Source: Bacteroidaceae bacterium (GTDB lineage Bacteria; Bacteroidota; Bacteroidia; Bacteroidales; Bacteroidaceae). From it: DNA of 37,760 bases. The stretch is taken from NCBI GenBank assembly GCA_017560945.1, contig JAFZDY010000033.1, positions 1-37,760 of the forward strand, read 5' to 3'. The translations under genes were made by a program, and so were the position numbers. Positions 8,387-16,762 of this stretch are shown piece by piece (positions within the stretch are counted from its first letter, which is position 1; every line of letters begins with the position of its first letter). Below the pieces are notes generated by a model. It saw only the letters and a list, made by a program, of their open reading frames with translations, did not search any database and was not told the DNA's origin.

Positions 8387-10327
8387 ATGAGTTATTTGCG
8401 ATTTGACAAGACGCTGATGACCAATCTGGAGGAGAGTCTTCAACGCGAGATTCTGCGCACCAATCGGTCGGGTGCCTATCATTGCTCGACCATCGTGGAT
8501 TGCAATACGCGCAAGTATCATGGGCTGCTCGTAGTGCCCATCCCTGGGATGGACGACGAGAACCATGTGTTGTTGTCGAGCCTCGATGAAACGGTGATTC
8601 AGCATGGGGCTGAGTTCAACCTTGGTCTGCATAAGTACCAAGGCAATAACTATAGTCCCAATGGACACAAGTACATTCGCGAGTTTGAGTGGGAGAAAGT
8701 GCCTACCACCCTCTATCGTGTGGGTGGTGTGATACTGAAGAAGGAGAAACTCTTTGTTCACCACGAGAATCGCATCCTTATCCGTTACACTCTATTGGAG
8801 GCTCACTCGGCCACTACATTGAGATTGCGCCCCTTCTTGGCCTTCCGAAGTGTTCGTGAATATACGCACGAAAATGCCCAAGCCAGTCGTGACTATCAGG
8901 TGGTGGAAAATGGTGTAAAGACCTGCATGTATCCTGGATATCCTGAGTTGGTAATGCAGTTGAACAAGAAGAACGATTTCCACTTCCACCCCGATTGGTA
9001 CAGAGGTATGGAGTATCCGAAGGAACAGGAGCGCGGATATGAGTTCAACGAAGATTTGTATGTGCCTGGCTACTTCGAAGTGGAGATTAAGAAGGGCGAG
9101 AGTGTGGTATTCTCGGGCGGATTGTCTGCGACACCTACTCGTAGTTTGAAGACAACATTTGACAAGGAGGTGGAGGTACGTGCACCGCGCGACAATTTTT
9201 ACCATTGCTTGGTGAATGCGGCTCATCAGTTCCACAATAAGCAGGGCGAGCGAAACTATGTGTTGGCCGGTTACCCATGGTTCAAGTGCAGAGCCAGAGA
9301 CATGTTCATCAGTTTGCCTGGATTGACATTGGCTGTGGGTGAGTTGGATGAGTTCCACAATGCGATGGAGACGGGTCGCGAGTCTATCAATGACTTTATC
9401 AACGAACGTCCGAGCGAGGCAAAGGTATATGAGATGGAGCATCCCGATATTCTTCTGTGGGCCGTGTGGACACTTCAACAATATGCCAAGATGGTGGGTG
9501 AGAAACAGTGTTGGGAGAGATATGGCCAACTGCTGATGGACATCATGGCTTACCTGACTGGTGGCAAGCATGTGAATTTGTTCCTCCATCAGAATGGATT
9601 GCTCTACACCAATGGCGTAGATAAAGCTGTAAGTTGGATGAACTCTACCGCTGGCGGACGCCCCGTAGTACCTCGTACAGGTTACTTGGTGGAGGTGAAT
9701 GCCTTGTGGTACAATGCGCTGATGTTTGCCGCCAAGATGATGAACGAACACGATGCTGTCTCACAAGCCTCTTCGTTGGAAAAGATAGCGGCAAAGGTCA
9801 AGGGTTCGTTCGTGGATACATTCCTCAATGAGTATGGATACTTGCTCGATTATGTGGATGGATACGTCATGGATTGGAGCGTAAGACCCAATATGATATT
9901 TACCGTTGCATTTGACTATAGCCCATTGGACACACATCAGAAGAAGCGCGTGTTGGACACAGTGACCAAAGAATTGTTGACTCCGAAGGGACTCCGCAGT
10001 TTGTCACCCAAGAGTGGTGGATACAACCCCAACTATGTAGGTTCTCAGAACCAACGCGACTATGCCTATCATCAGGGTACTGCTTGGCCGTGGTTGGCGG
10101 GTTTCTATTTCGAGGCTTATCTGCGCATCTATAAGTTAAGCGGACTCTCGTTTGTAGAGCGTCAGATGATTGGCTACGAGGCGGAGATGAACTCACATTG
10201 TGTGGGATCGATTCCTGAGTTGTTCGATGGTAATCCGCCGTTCAAGGGTAGAGGAGCTGTATCTTTTGCTATGAACGTGGCCGAGATATTGAGAACTTTG
10301 TATACATTAAATAAGTATAATATATAA
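8387..10327 (+). CDS. Glycogen debranching enzyme (archaeal/bacterial amylo-alpha-1,6-glucosidase type)
   Basis: Hydrolyses alpha-1,6 branch points in glycogen or imported alpha-glucans. The 646-aa protein has the N-terminal GDE_N domain (RTNRSGAYHCSTIVDCNTRKYHGLLV at about 24-49). It also has a C-terminal alpha/alpha six-barrel GDE_C domain with GYPWFKCRARDMFISLPGL, RPVVPRTGYLVEVNALWYNAL and YAYHQGTAWPWLAGFYFEAY. This is the single-activity bacterial type, unlike the bifunctional eukaryotic enzyme. It starts a three-gene glucan cluster with a GT4 glycosyltransferase 17 bp downstream. The same gene order (debranching, GT4, GH57) is known from Bacteroides. Confidence 0.93.
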   Translation: MSYLRFDKTLMTNLEESLQREILRTNRSGAYHCSTIVDCNTRKYHGLLVVPIPGMDDENHVLLSSLDETVIQHGAEFNLGLHKYQGNNYSPNGHKYIREFEWEKVPTTLYRVGGVILKKEKLFVHHENRILIRYTLLEAHSATTLRLRPFLAFRSVREYTHENAQASRDYQVVENGVKTCMYPGYPELVMQLNKKNDFHFHPDWYRGMEYPKEQERGYEFNEDLYVPGYFEVEIKKGESVVFSGGLSATPTRSLKTTFDKEVEVRAPRDNFYHCLVNAAHQFHNKQGERNYVLAGYPWFKCRARDMFISLPGLTLAVGELDEFHNAMETGRESINDFINERPSEAKVYEMEHPDILLWAVWTLQQYAKMVGEKQCWERYGQLLMDIMAYLTGGKHVNLFLHQNGLLYTNGVDKAVSWMNSTAGGRPVVPRTGYLVEVNALWYNALMFAAKMMNEHDAVSQASSLEKIAAKVKGSFVDTFLNEYGYLLDYVDGYVMDWSVRPNMIFTVAFDYSPLDTHQKKRVLDTVTKELLTPKGLRSLSPKSGGYNPNYVGSQNQRDYAYHQGTAWPWLAGFYFEAYLRIYKLSGLSFVERQMIGYEAEMNSHCVGSIPELFDGNPPFKGRGAVSFAMNVAEILRTLYTLNKYNI

Positions 10328-10328
10328 T

Positions 10329-10335
10329 AAGGAGG
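10329..10335 (+). promoter_or_regulatory. Unusually strong Shine-Dalgarno before the GT4 gene
   Basis: AAGGAGG lies 9 nt before ATG 10345. Most genes in this window lack a clear Shine-Dalgarno, as is usual in Bacteroidetes, so this site stands out. It fixes the start. Confidence 0.6.
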
Positions 10336-10344
10336 AACCTAACG

Positions 10345-11610
10345 ATGAAAGTGTTAATGTTTGGATGGGAATTTCCTCCCAAAATCCTTGGTGGATTGGC
10401 CGTAGCCTCATACGGTATTACAAAGGGCTTGAGCATGCAAGGCGATGTGGAAACCACCTTCTGCTTACCAAAGCCGACAGGTGAGGAGGAGAAGTTTCTC
10501 AACATCATAGGCATGAATCAAGTACCCATTGTGTGGCGCGACATGAACTACGATTATTTGAAATCGCGTTTGCAGAGCTACACCACCCCCGAGCAATACT
10601 ATGCCTTCCGTGACCATATCTATGCCGACTTCTCGTACATGCACGTGAACGAGTTGGGTTGTATGGAGTTTGCTGGAGGCTATCCTAAGAATCTGCACGA
10701 GGAGATCAATAACTACTCCATCATTGCTGGAGTGGTGGCTCGTCAACAGGAGTTTGACATCATTCACGCGCACGATTGGCTGACCTATCCCGCTGGTGTA
10801 CATGCCAAGATAGTGAGCGGAAAACCCTTGTGTATCCACGTACATGCAACGGACTTTGACCGTTCACGCGGAAAGGTAAACCCCACCGTGTATTCTATCG
10901 AAAAGGATGGTATGGATCATGCCGATTGCATTATGTGTGTGAGCGAACTCACCCGTCAGACGGTGATTCACCAATATCATCAGGATCCTCGCAAGTGTGT
11001 GGCTATGCACAATGCCGTATATCCTCTCTCCCAGGAGTTGCAGGAGATACCTCGCGTAGAGCATCCGAAGGAGAAGGTCGTTACCTTCCTTGGCCGTATC
11101 ACCATGCAAAAGGGACCCGAGTACTTCGTAGAGGCCGCAGCATTGGTACTCCAGCGCACACAAAACATTCGTTTCGTGATGGCAGGTTCGGGTGATATGC
11201 TCAATGCCATGATTAACTTAGCAGCTGAACGAGGCATTGCCGACCGCTTCCATTTCCCTGGCTTCCAAAAGGGTAAACAGGTGTACGAGGCGTACAAAAA
11301 TAGTGATGTATTCGTGATGCCCTCAGTGTCAGAACCTTTCGGTATTGCACCACTTGAGGCAATGCAGTGCGGTACTCCCTCTATCATCAGTAAACAATCA
11401 GGATGTGGTGAGATTCTCAACAATGTCATCAAGGTTGACTATTGGGATATCAATGCCATGGCCGATGCCATCTACTCCATCTGCACCAATCCCTCGCTCT
11501 TCAAGTTCTTGCAAGAGGAAGGAATCAAGGAGGTAGATCAGATTACGTGGGAGAAAGTAGGCTTGCGCCATCGTGCCATCTATGACGAGTTAATTAGAAA
11601 GAATAAGTAA
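10345..11610 (+). CDS. GT4 family glycosyltransferase (glycogen-synthase-like)
   Basis: Retaining GT-B glycosyltransferase of 421 aa. The N-terminal Rossmann domain starts MKVLMFGWEFPPKILGGLAV and carries DIIHAHDWLTYPAG. The C-terminal donor-binding domain carries FLGRITMQKGPEYFVEAA and the EX7E motif EPFGIAPLE (E330 and E338). The acceptor is not fixed by sequence. Because it sits between a debranching enzyme and a GH57 glucan hydrolase, a role in alpha-glucan elongation or in making a glucan primer is likely (inference). The window also encodes a GT3 glycogen synthase, so this enzyme is not the only candidate for chain elongation. Confidence 0.88.
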   Translation: MKVLMFGWEFPPKILGGLAVASYGITKGLSMQGDVETTFCLPKPTGEEEKFLNIIGMNQVPIVWRDMNYDYLKSRLQSYTTPEQYYAFRDHIYADFSYMHVNELGCMEFAGGYPKNLHEEINNYSIIAGVVARQQEFDIIHAHDWLTYPAGVHAKIVSGKPLCIHVHATDFDRSRGKVNPTVYSIEKDGMDHADCIMCVSELTRQTVIHQYHQDPRKCVAMHNAVYPLSQELQEIPRVEHPKEKVVTFLGRITMQKGPEYFVEAAALVLQRTQNIRFVMAGSGDMLNAMINLAAERGIADRFHFPGFQKGKQVYEAYKNSDVFVMPSVSEPFGIAPLEAMQCGTPSIISKQSGCGEILNNVIKVDYWDINAMADAIYSICTNPSLFKFLQEEGIKEVDQITWEKVGLRHRAIYDELIRKNK

Positions 11611-11712
11611 TAATCAAGGAAACAAAAGGAATATAAAGGAGTAGTCGGCTCTGACGAGCATAGAAGTTAATGCCAGATGATTAGCAATATCGTTAGTTAG
11701 TAGGTGAAATCT

Positions 11713-11765
11713 GCAATAACTCCTCTAAACTCCTAAGAGAAGCGATAACTCCTCTAACTCCTTAA
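11713..11765 (+). repeat. Two direct repeats rich in AACTCCT in the GH57 leader
   Basis: Two 24-bp copies (11713-11736 and 11742-11765) differ at few positions and together contain four AACTCC elements about 10-17 bp apart. They lie just before ATG 11781. A Shine-Dalgarno-like AAAGGAG lies at about 11635-11641 in the same 170-bp gap; CTCCT elements could pair with it. No TAnnTTTG promoter was seen here. Confidence 0.5.
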
Positions 11766-11780
11766 AACAAAGAATAAACA

Positions 11781-13193
11781 ATGAAAACAATCTGTCTTTA
11801 TTTCGAGATACACCAGATTATTCATCTGAAGCGCTACCGTTGCTTCGACATCGGTCGCGACCACTATTACTACGATGACTACGAAAACGAACGTAGTATT
11901 ACCGACATAGCTGAACGCAGTTATATCCCCTCGTTGACTACCCTTATCGACATGGCTAAGGCCAACGCAGGTGCTTTCAAGGTTGCCCTCTCGCTCTCAG
12001 GCGTAGGACTTGAGCAATTGGAGATGTATGCTCCGCGTGTGATTGAGTTGTTGCACGAATTGAACGAAACGGGTTGTTGCGAATTCTTGTGCGAACCCTA
12101 TTCACACGGCCTCTCGGCATTGGCCAACGAAGAGTGCTTCTGCGAAGACGTGGAGAATATGCGCAAGAAAATCAAGCAAATGTTTGGTCAAGATCCAAAA
12201 GTCTTCCGCAATAGTAGTTTGATTTATAGCAACGAGATAGGTGCCATGGTGGCCAAGATGGGCTTCAAGGGAATGCTTACTGAGGGTGCTAAGCACGTGC
12301 TCGGATGGAAGAGCCCTCACTATCTCTACCACTGCGCTTACAACAACAAGTTGAAGTTGCTCCTACGTGACTTCAAACTTTCGGATGACATCAGCCTTCG
12401 CTTCAACAATAGCGAGTGGAGCGAGTATCCCTTGTTTGCCGACAAGTACATAGGATGGATTGCTGATATGTCGGAGGAAGAGCAGGTGTTCAACATCTTT
12501 ATGGAGTTGTCTGCATTGGGAATCAGCCAACCACTCTCAAGCAACATTCTTGAGTTCTTGAAGGCATTGCCCGCTTGCGCCAAGGAGAGAGGAATCACCT
12601 TCTCTACACCTACGGAAATCATCTCTAAACTGAAATCTGTTGACCAATTGGATGTTCCCTATCCCCTCAGTTGGGTTGATGAGGAGCGCGATATCAGTTG
12701 CTGGTTGGGTAATGTAATGCAACGCGAAGCCTTCGACAAACTCTATAGTGTGGCCGATCGTGTACGCATCTGCACCGATCGTCGCATCAAGCAAGACTGG
12801 AGTTATATGCAAGCCTCTAACAACTTCCGCTTCATGACCACCAAGCAGACAGGCATATGGCTTAATCGTGGCATTTACGATTCACCTTTCGATGCCTTTA
12901 CCAACTATATGAATATCCTTGGTGACTTCATCAGCCGTGTGAACTCGCTCTATCCTGTTGAGATGGATAATGAAGAGTTGAATGCATTGTTGACCACCAT
13001 CAAGAATCAGGGTGAGGAGTTGCAGATGCTTCAGAAGGAGAATGACAAGTTGCAGGCAAAATTGGCCAAGTTGGCTCCCACACCTGCAAAAGTAAAGAAG
13101 GAGGTAGCCCCCAAGACCAAAAAGGAAACTGCTCCTAAGGCTAAAAAGGAAGCGACTCCTAAGAAAGCAACCAAAAAGGCTAAAGAGGCATAA
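11781..13193 (+). CDS. Glycoside hydrolase family 57 (alpha-amylase-like) with basic C-terminal tail
   Basis: 470-aa GH57 protein that probably cleaves or rearranges alpha-1,4-glucans in the cytoplasm (no signal peptide). The N-terminal region MKTICLYFEIHQIIHLKRY holds the family's conserved HQ. CEFLCEPYSHGLSAL and VFRNSSLIYSNEIGAMVAKMGF correspond to later GH57 signature regions; I could not place the nucleophile Glu with certainty. About residues 410-432 form a predicted coiled coil (QGEELQMLQKENDKLQAKLAK). The last 38 residues are almost only Lys, Ala, Pro, Thr and Glu with repeated PKxKKE units, resembling histone-H1-like tails. Third gene of the debranching/GT4/GH57 cluster, 170 bp after GT4. 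Confidence 0.88.
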   Translation: MKTICLYFEIHQIIHLKRYRCFDIGRDHYYYDDYENERSITDIAERSYIPSLTTLIDMAKANAGAFKVALSLSGVGLEQLEMYAPRVIELLHELNETGCCEFLCEPYSHGLSALANEECFCEDVENMRKKIKQMFGQDPKVFRNSSLIYSNEIGAMVAKMGFKGMLTEGAKHVLGWKSPHYLYHCAYNNKLKLLLRDFKLSDDISLRFNNSEWSEYPLFADKYIGWIADMSEEEQVFNIFMELSALGISQPLSSNILEFLKALPACAKERGITFSTPTEIISKLKSVDQLDVPYPLSWVDEERDISCWLGNVMQREAFDKLYSVADRVRICTDRRIKQDWSYMQASNNFRFMTTKQTGIWLNRGIYDSPFDAFTNYMNILGDFISRVNSLYPVEMDNEELNALLTTIKNQGEELQMLQKENDKLQAKLAKLAPTPAKVKKEVAPKTKKETAPKAKKEATPKKATKKAKEA

Positions 13194-13282
13194 AACAAAT
13201 GACGCATATCCTTCGGAAGGGGTGGGGGATTGACTGAAGAAATTTTCTCCCCTACGAGGAAAAAATATTTTCCCTACCGAAG

Positions 13283-13328
13283 AAAAAAAATTGAGGTGCA
13301 TCTACCGTATTTGGCAGGTGCACCTCAA
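13283..13328 (-). terminator. Hairpin with a minus-strand T8 tract after the GH57 gene
   Basis: Perfect 10-bp arms (13291-13300 and 13319-13328), extendable by about 5 bp with one mismatch. Reading the minus strand it is followed by eight T, but the plus strand has no T-run. No minus-strand gene ends here, so it may act as a barrier to antisense transcription or as a 3' stabilising hairpin for the glucan operon. Confidence 0.5.
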
Positions 13329-13452
13329 GTTGTTAAATCTCTTTGCTGAACAATGCTTACGTTAGGGTTGTTTAACATACAAAATTGTAAAAAACTTCTC
13401 AAAAATTGACCCACATTTCGAATTGAAAGAAAAGAGTTTGCACTTTTGTAGG

Positions 13453-13481
13453 TTGAATATGAAAAATAGTTTGTATCTTTG
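13453..13481 (+). promoter_or_regulatory. Promoter of the V-ATPase operon
   Basis: TATCTTTG at 13474-13481 is an exact TAnnTTTG box, with a weak TTG at 13453-13455 (18 bp apart). ATG 13527 of subunit E lies 45 bp downstream. The 333-bp gap 13194-13526 otherwise holds only the hairpin at 13291-13328. Confidence 0.65.
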
Positions 13482-13526
13482 CCACTAATTTTAATAAGAA
13501 TACATATAATATACATATTTTAGATT

Positions 13527-14123
13527 ATGGAAAATAAGATTCAAGAGCTGACCGACAAACTTTTCCGCGAAGGAGTGGAGAAGGGTAATGAAGAAGCACA
13601 GCGAATCGTTGAGAAGGCGAATGGCGAGGCTGCCGAAATCGTGAAAAACGCAGAGAAGGAAGCCGAAAGAATAGTGGTTTCTGCCGAAAAGAAGGCTGCC
13701 GAGTTGTTGGAAAACACAAAGAAGGAACTTGGCCTGTATGCAGGACAGACGGTAAATGCACTGAAGAGTGAAGTGGCAAACTGCTTGACTAACAATGTGG
13801 TGGCCGATGCTGTGAAGGGTATGGTCGAGGACAAGGAATTCCTCTGCAAGTTTGCCGTGACACTGGCCGAGAAATGGGCCGCTGACGAAGCCGTTGTCAT
13901 CTCTACCTCTGAAGCCGATGCGTTAAAAGCTTACTTCTCCTCAAATGCCAAGGCTTTGTTGGATAAAGGTGTGAAGATTGAACAGGTGAATGGTCAAAAG
14001 AGCCTCTTCACCATTGCTCCCGCCGATGGTTCGTACAAGGTAAACTTCGGTACTGAGGAGTTTGAGCAGTTCTTCAAATCATTCCTCCGTCCTCAATTGG
14101 TGGAAATGTTGTTCAATAAGTAA
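13527..14123 (+). CDS. atpE: V-type ATP synthase/ATPase subunit E
   Basis: Peripheral-stalk subunit that links the catalytic head to the membrane sector. The 198-aa protein starts with a long charged helix rich in Ala, Glu and Lys (about residues 1-80: KGNEEAQRIVEKANGEAAEIV), typical of the E-subunit coiled coil that pairs with a G/H subunit. A C-terminal globular domain follows (FGTEEFEQFFKSFLRPQLVEML). It is the first gene of the operon E-DUF2764-A-B-D-I-K, with 15 bp to the next gene. No G/H or F subunit gene is present in this operon. Confidence 0.88.
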   Translation: MENKIQELTDKLFREGVEKGNEEAQRIVEKANGEAAEIVKNAEKEAERIVVSAEKKAAELLENTKKELGLYAGQTVNALKSEVANCLTNNVVADAVKGMVEDKEFLCKFAVTLAEKWAADEAVVISTSEADALKAYFSSNAKALLDKGVKIEQVNGQKSLFTIAPADGSYKVNFGTEEFEQFFKSFLRPQLVEMLFNK

Positions 14124-14138
14124 TACCTCCCGTCCCTT

Positions 14139-14978
14139 ATGAGTAATTACTATTGCCTGATGGCCGGTGTGCCCGACGTTGCATTGGACGACGCCCGTGG
14201 AGCACTGTCTATGGCTGAGTTCAAGGAGGAATTGGAGGGGATACTCACCGAGGCAGACAAGCAGTTGATGTTTTACCTCTACCTGCGCTACGATTGCCTG
14301 AACTTGGTGAAGATGTTGAAGAACCCCGAGGCTGAAATCAGCCCCTTGGGAAACTATACTCGCGATCAGTATATGGACATGATGACCTCTGCCCGCGAGA
14401 TGACCTTCAACGTACATCGTTACCCGAAATTTCTCTCAATCTTTGCCCGCGAATACTCCTATAATAAGGATAAGGCTGGCTACTTCCCCGAGGATGCAAT
14501 TATGCTCGAGTACTACTTGTATTCATTCAAGTGTCCCAATCGTATGTTGCGTAAGTGGTTCGAGATGAACTTGAACGTGACCAATATCCTTACTGCCTTG
14601 ATTGCCAAGAAGTACGGATGGAATGTGTCCGACTATATCCAAGGTGATAATATGGTATGCGACATGATTCGCCATAGCAATGCACGCGACTTCGGATTGA
14701 GTCTTGAATTGGATTACGTGGGCGACCTCATGAAGATTGTCGATTGTGACGACCCCGTGGAGAAGGAGAAACGTATCGATGCATTCAAGTGGATGTGGTT
14801 AGACGAGCAGACATTCATGGACGTCTTCTCTATCGAAGCCGTCTTTGCCTATATGTGCAAGTTGGAGATGCTCGAGCGTTGGGAAAAACTCGACTTGGAA
14901 ACAGGACGTGAGACCTTCCGCCAGATAATAGAAAACCTGCGTGGTGAGGCACGAGTGCCAGAGGAATTTAAAAGATAA
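14139..14978 (+). CDS. DUF2764 family protein in V-ATPase operon
   Basis: 279-aa protein matching the Bacteroidetes family DUF2764, which occurs inside V-type ATPase operons between subunits E and A. It begins MSNYYCLMAGVPDVALDD and is mainly alpha-helical, with many aromatic residues and no hydrophobic segment long enough for a membrane span. The E-x-A-B-D-I-K order and the absence of a recognisable C subunit suggest that it fills the role of subunit C (the rotor-to-membrane-ring connector). This is inferred from position and helical character, not seen directly. It is 15 bp after E and 20 bp before A, so translation is probably coupled. Confidence 0.8.
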   Translation: MSNYYCLMAGVPDVALDDARGALSMAEFKEELEGILTEADKQLMFYLYLRYDCLNLVKMLKNPEAEISPLGNYTRDQYMDMMTSAREMTFNVHRYPKFLSIFAREYSYNKDKAGYFPEDAIMLEYYLYSFKCPNRMLRKWFEMNLNVTNILTALIAKKYGWNVSDYIQGDNMVCDMIRHSNARDFGLSLELDYVGDLMKIVDCDDPVEKEKRIDAFKWMWLDEQTFMDVFSIEAVFAYMCKLEMLERWEKLDLETGRETFRQIIENLRGEARVPEEFKR

Positions 14979-14998
14979 AACTAAAGAATAAAATATAT

Positions 14999-16747
14999 AT
15001 GACAAAAGGAACTGTAAACGGCGTTATTGCCAATATGGTAACGCTGAAAGTGGATGGTCCTGTGTCTCAAGGCGAAATTTGCTACATCGAGACAGGTGGT
15101 GATCGTCTGATGTCGGAAGTCATCAAAGTGGTGGGTTCTGATGTGTATGTACAGGTATTCGAGAGTACACGTGGTTTGAAGGTCGGTGCAGTAGCCGAGT
15201 TTACAGGCCACATGTTGGAGGTTAAATTGGCCCCTGGTATGCTCTCAAAGAACTTTGATGGATTGCAAAACGACCTCGACAAGATGGAAGGTGTGTTCTT
15301 GAAACGCGGACAATACACCGACCCTATCGACGAAGATCGTCTGTGGGAATTTACACCCATTGCCAAAGTAGGCGACGAAGTACAAGCCGCAGATTGGTTG
15401 GGTGGTGTAGATGAAAACTCACAACCCTTGAAAATCATGGTACCCTTCCAACTCGAAGGAAAGGCCAAGGTCAAGAGCATTGCCGCTAAAGGACAGTACA
15501 AGGTAACCGATGTGGTGGCCGTATTGACCGATGCTGAAGGAAACGACATCGAGGTGAACATGATTCAACACTGGCCGGTGAAGTTTGCAATGACAAACTA
15601 TAAGCAGAAACCTCGTCCTTTCAAATTGTTGGAGACAGGTGTACGCACCATTGATACATTCAATCCCATTGTAGAGGGTGGTACAGGATTCATCCCTGGT
15701 CCCTTCGGTACAGGTAAGACAGTGCTTCAGCATGCAATCTCAAAGCAAGCCGAGGCAGATATTGTAATCATTGCCGCTTGTGGTGAGCGTGCCAACGAGG
15801 TCGTGGAAATCTTTACCGAGTTCCCCGAATTGGACGACCCCCACACAGGTCGCAAGTTGATGGAGCGAACCATCATTATCGCCAACACTTCTAACATGCC
15901 CGTAGCCGCTCGTGAAGCATCTGTTTATACCGCCATGACCATGGCTGAGTACTATCGTGCAATGGGTCTTCGTGTATTGTTGATGGCCGACTCTACTTCA
16001 CGTTGGGCACAGGCATTGCGTGAAATGTCAAACCGTATGGAAGAATTGCCTGGTCCTGATGCTTTCCCCATGGACTTGTCTGCCTTGATTTCAAATTTCT
16101 ACGGACGTGCAGGATATGTATATTTGAACAACGGAGAGGTAGGATCAATCACATTCATCGGTACTGTGTCTCCCGCTGGTGGAAACTTGAAGGAACCTGT
16201 GACCGAGAATACTAAGAAGGTAGCACGTTGCTTCTATGCTTTGGAGCAAGATCGTGCCGATAAGAAACGCTATCCGGCCGTGAACCCCATTGACTCGTAT
16301 TCAAAATACTTGGAGTATCCCGAGTTTGCCGAATACATCAAGGAGCGTATCAACGATCGCTGGATACCGAAGGTACTTGACTTGAAAACCCGTATGTTGC
16401 GCGGTAAGGAAATTGCTGAGCAGATCAACATCTTGGGTGACGATGGTGTGCCCGTGGATTATCACGAAACATTCTGGAAGTCGGAAATCATCGACTTTGT
16501 TATCCTTCAACAGGATGCCTTTGACGATGTAGATGCTGTAACCTCATTGGAGCGTCAGGAAGAAATCCTCGACTTGGTGGTGGAAATCTGTAACATCGAC
16601 TTTAAGTTTGACAACTTCCTGGATGTGGTAGATTATTTCAAGAAGATGATTAACGTATGCAAGCAGATGAACTATGCTGAGTTCAAGTCGGAACAATATT
16701 ACGACTTCAAGAACCAGATTCAAGAGATGCTTGTGGCACACAAATAA
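14999..16747 (+). CDS. atpA: V-type ATP synthase/ATPase catalytic subunit A
   Basis: Catalytic subunit that hydrolyses or makes ATP in the V1 head. The 582-aa length is normal. The beta-barrel start (KGTVNGVIANMVTLKVDG) precedes the V-type 'non-homologous' insert region. The Walker A GPFGTGKT is at residues 234-241. The sequences IIIAACGERANEVVEIF, NTSNMPVAAREASVYTAMT, LLMADSTSRWAQALREMS and LPGPDAFPMDL carry the Arg and Glu of the active site. It is followed 15 bp later by subunit B. Very well conserved and unambiguous. Confidence 0.97.
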   Translation: MTKGTVNGVIANMVTLKVDGPVSQGEICYIETGGDRLMSEVIKVVGSDVYVQVFESTRGLKVGAVAEFTGHMLEVKLAPGMLSKNFDGLQNDLDKMEGVFLKRGQYTDPIDEDRLWEFTPIAKVGDEVQAADWLGGVDENSQPLKIMVPFQLEGKAKVKSIAAKGQYKVTDVVAVLTDAEGNDIEVNMIQHWPVKFAMTNYKQKPRPFKLLETGVRTIDTFNPIVEGGTGFIPGPFGTGKTVLQHAISKQAEADIVIIAACGERANEVVEIFTEFPELDDPHTGRKLMERTIIIANTSNMPVAAREASVYTAMTMAEYYRAMGLRVLLMADSTSRWAQALREMSNRMEELPGPDAFPMDLSALISNFYGRAGYVYLNNGEVGSITFIGTVSPAGGNLKEPVTENTKKVARCFYALEQDRADKKRYPAVNPIDSYSKYLEYPEFAEYIKERINDRWIPKVLDLKTRMLRGKEIAEQINILGDDGVPVDYHETFWKSEIIDFVILQQDAFDDVDAVTSLERQEEILDLVVEICNIDFKFDNFLDVVDYFKKMINVCKQMNYAEFKSEQYYDFKNQIQEMLVAHK

Positions 16748-16750
16748 TAT

Positions 16751-16756
16751 AAGGAG
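16751..16756 (+). promoter_or_regulatory. Shine-Dalgarno of subunit B
   Basis: AAGGAG lies 6 nt before ATG 16763, in the 15-bp gap after subunit A. It is one of the few canonical ribosome binding sites in the window and fits a subunit needed in high amount. Confidence 0.5.
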
Positions 16757-16762
16757 AAAGAT

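Noticed and set aside
13291-13328. Plus-strand terminator of the GH57 gene
   Set aside because: The hairpin is good but the plus strand has no T-run; only the minus strand has T8, so I listed it as a minus-strand signal.
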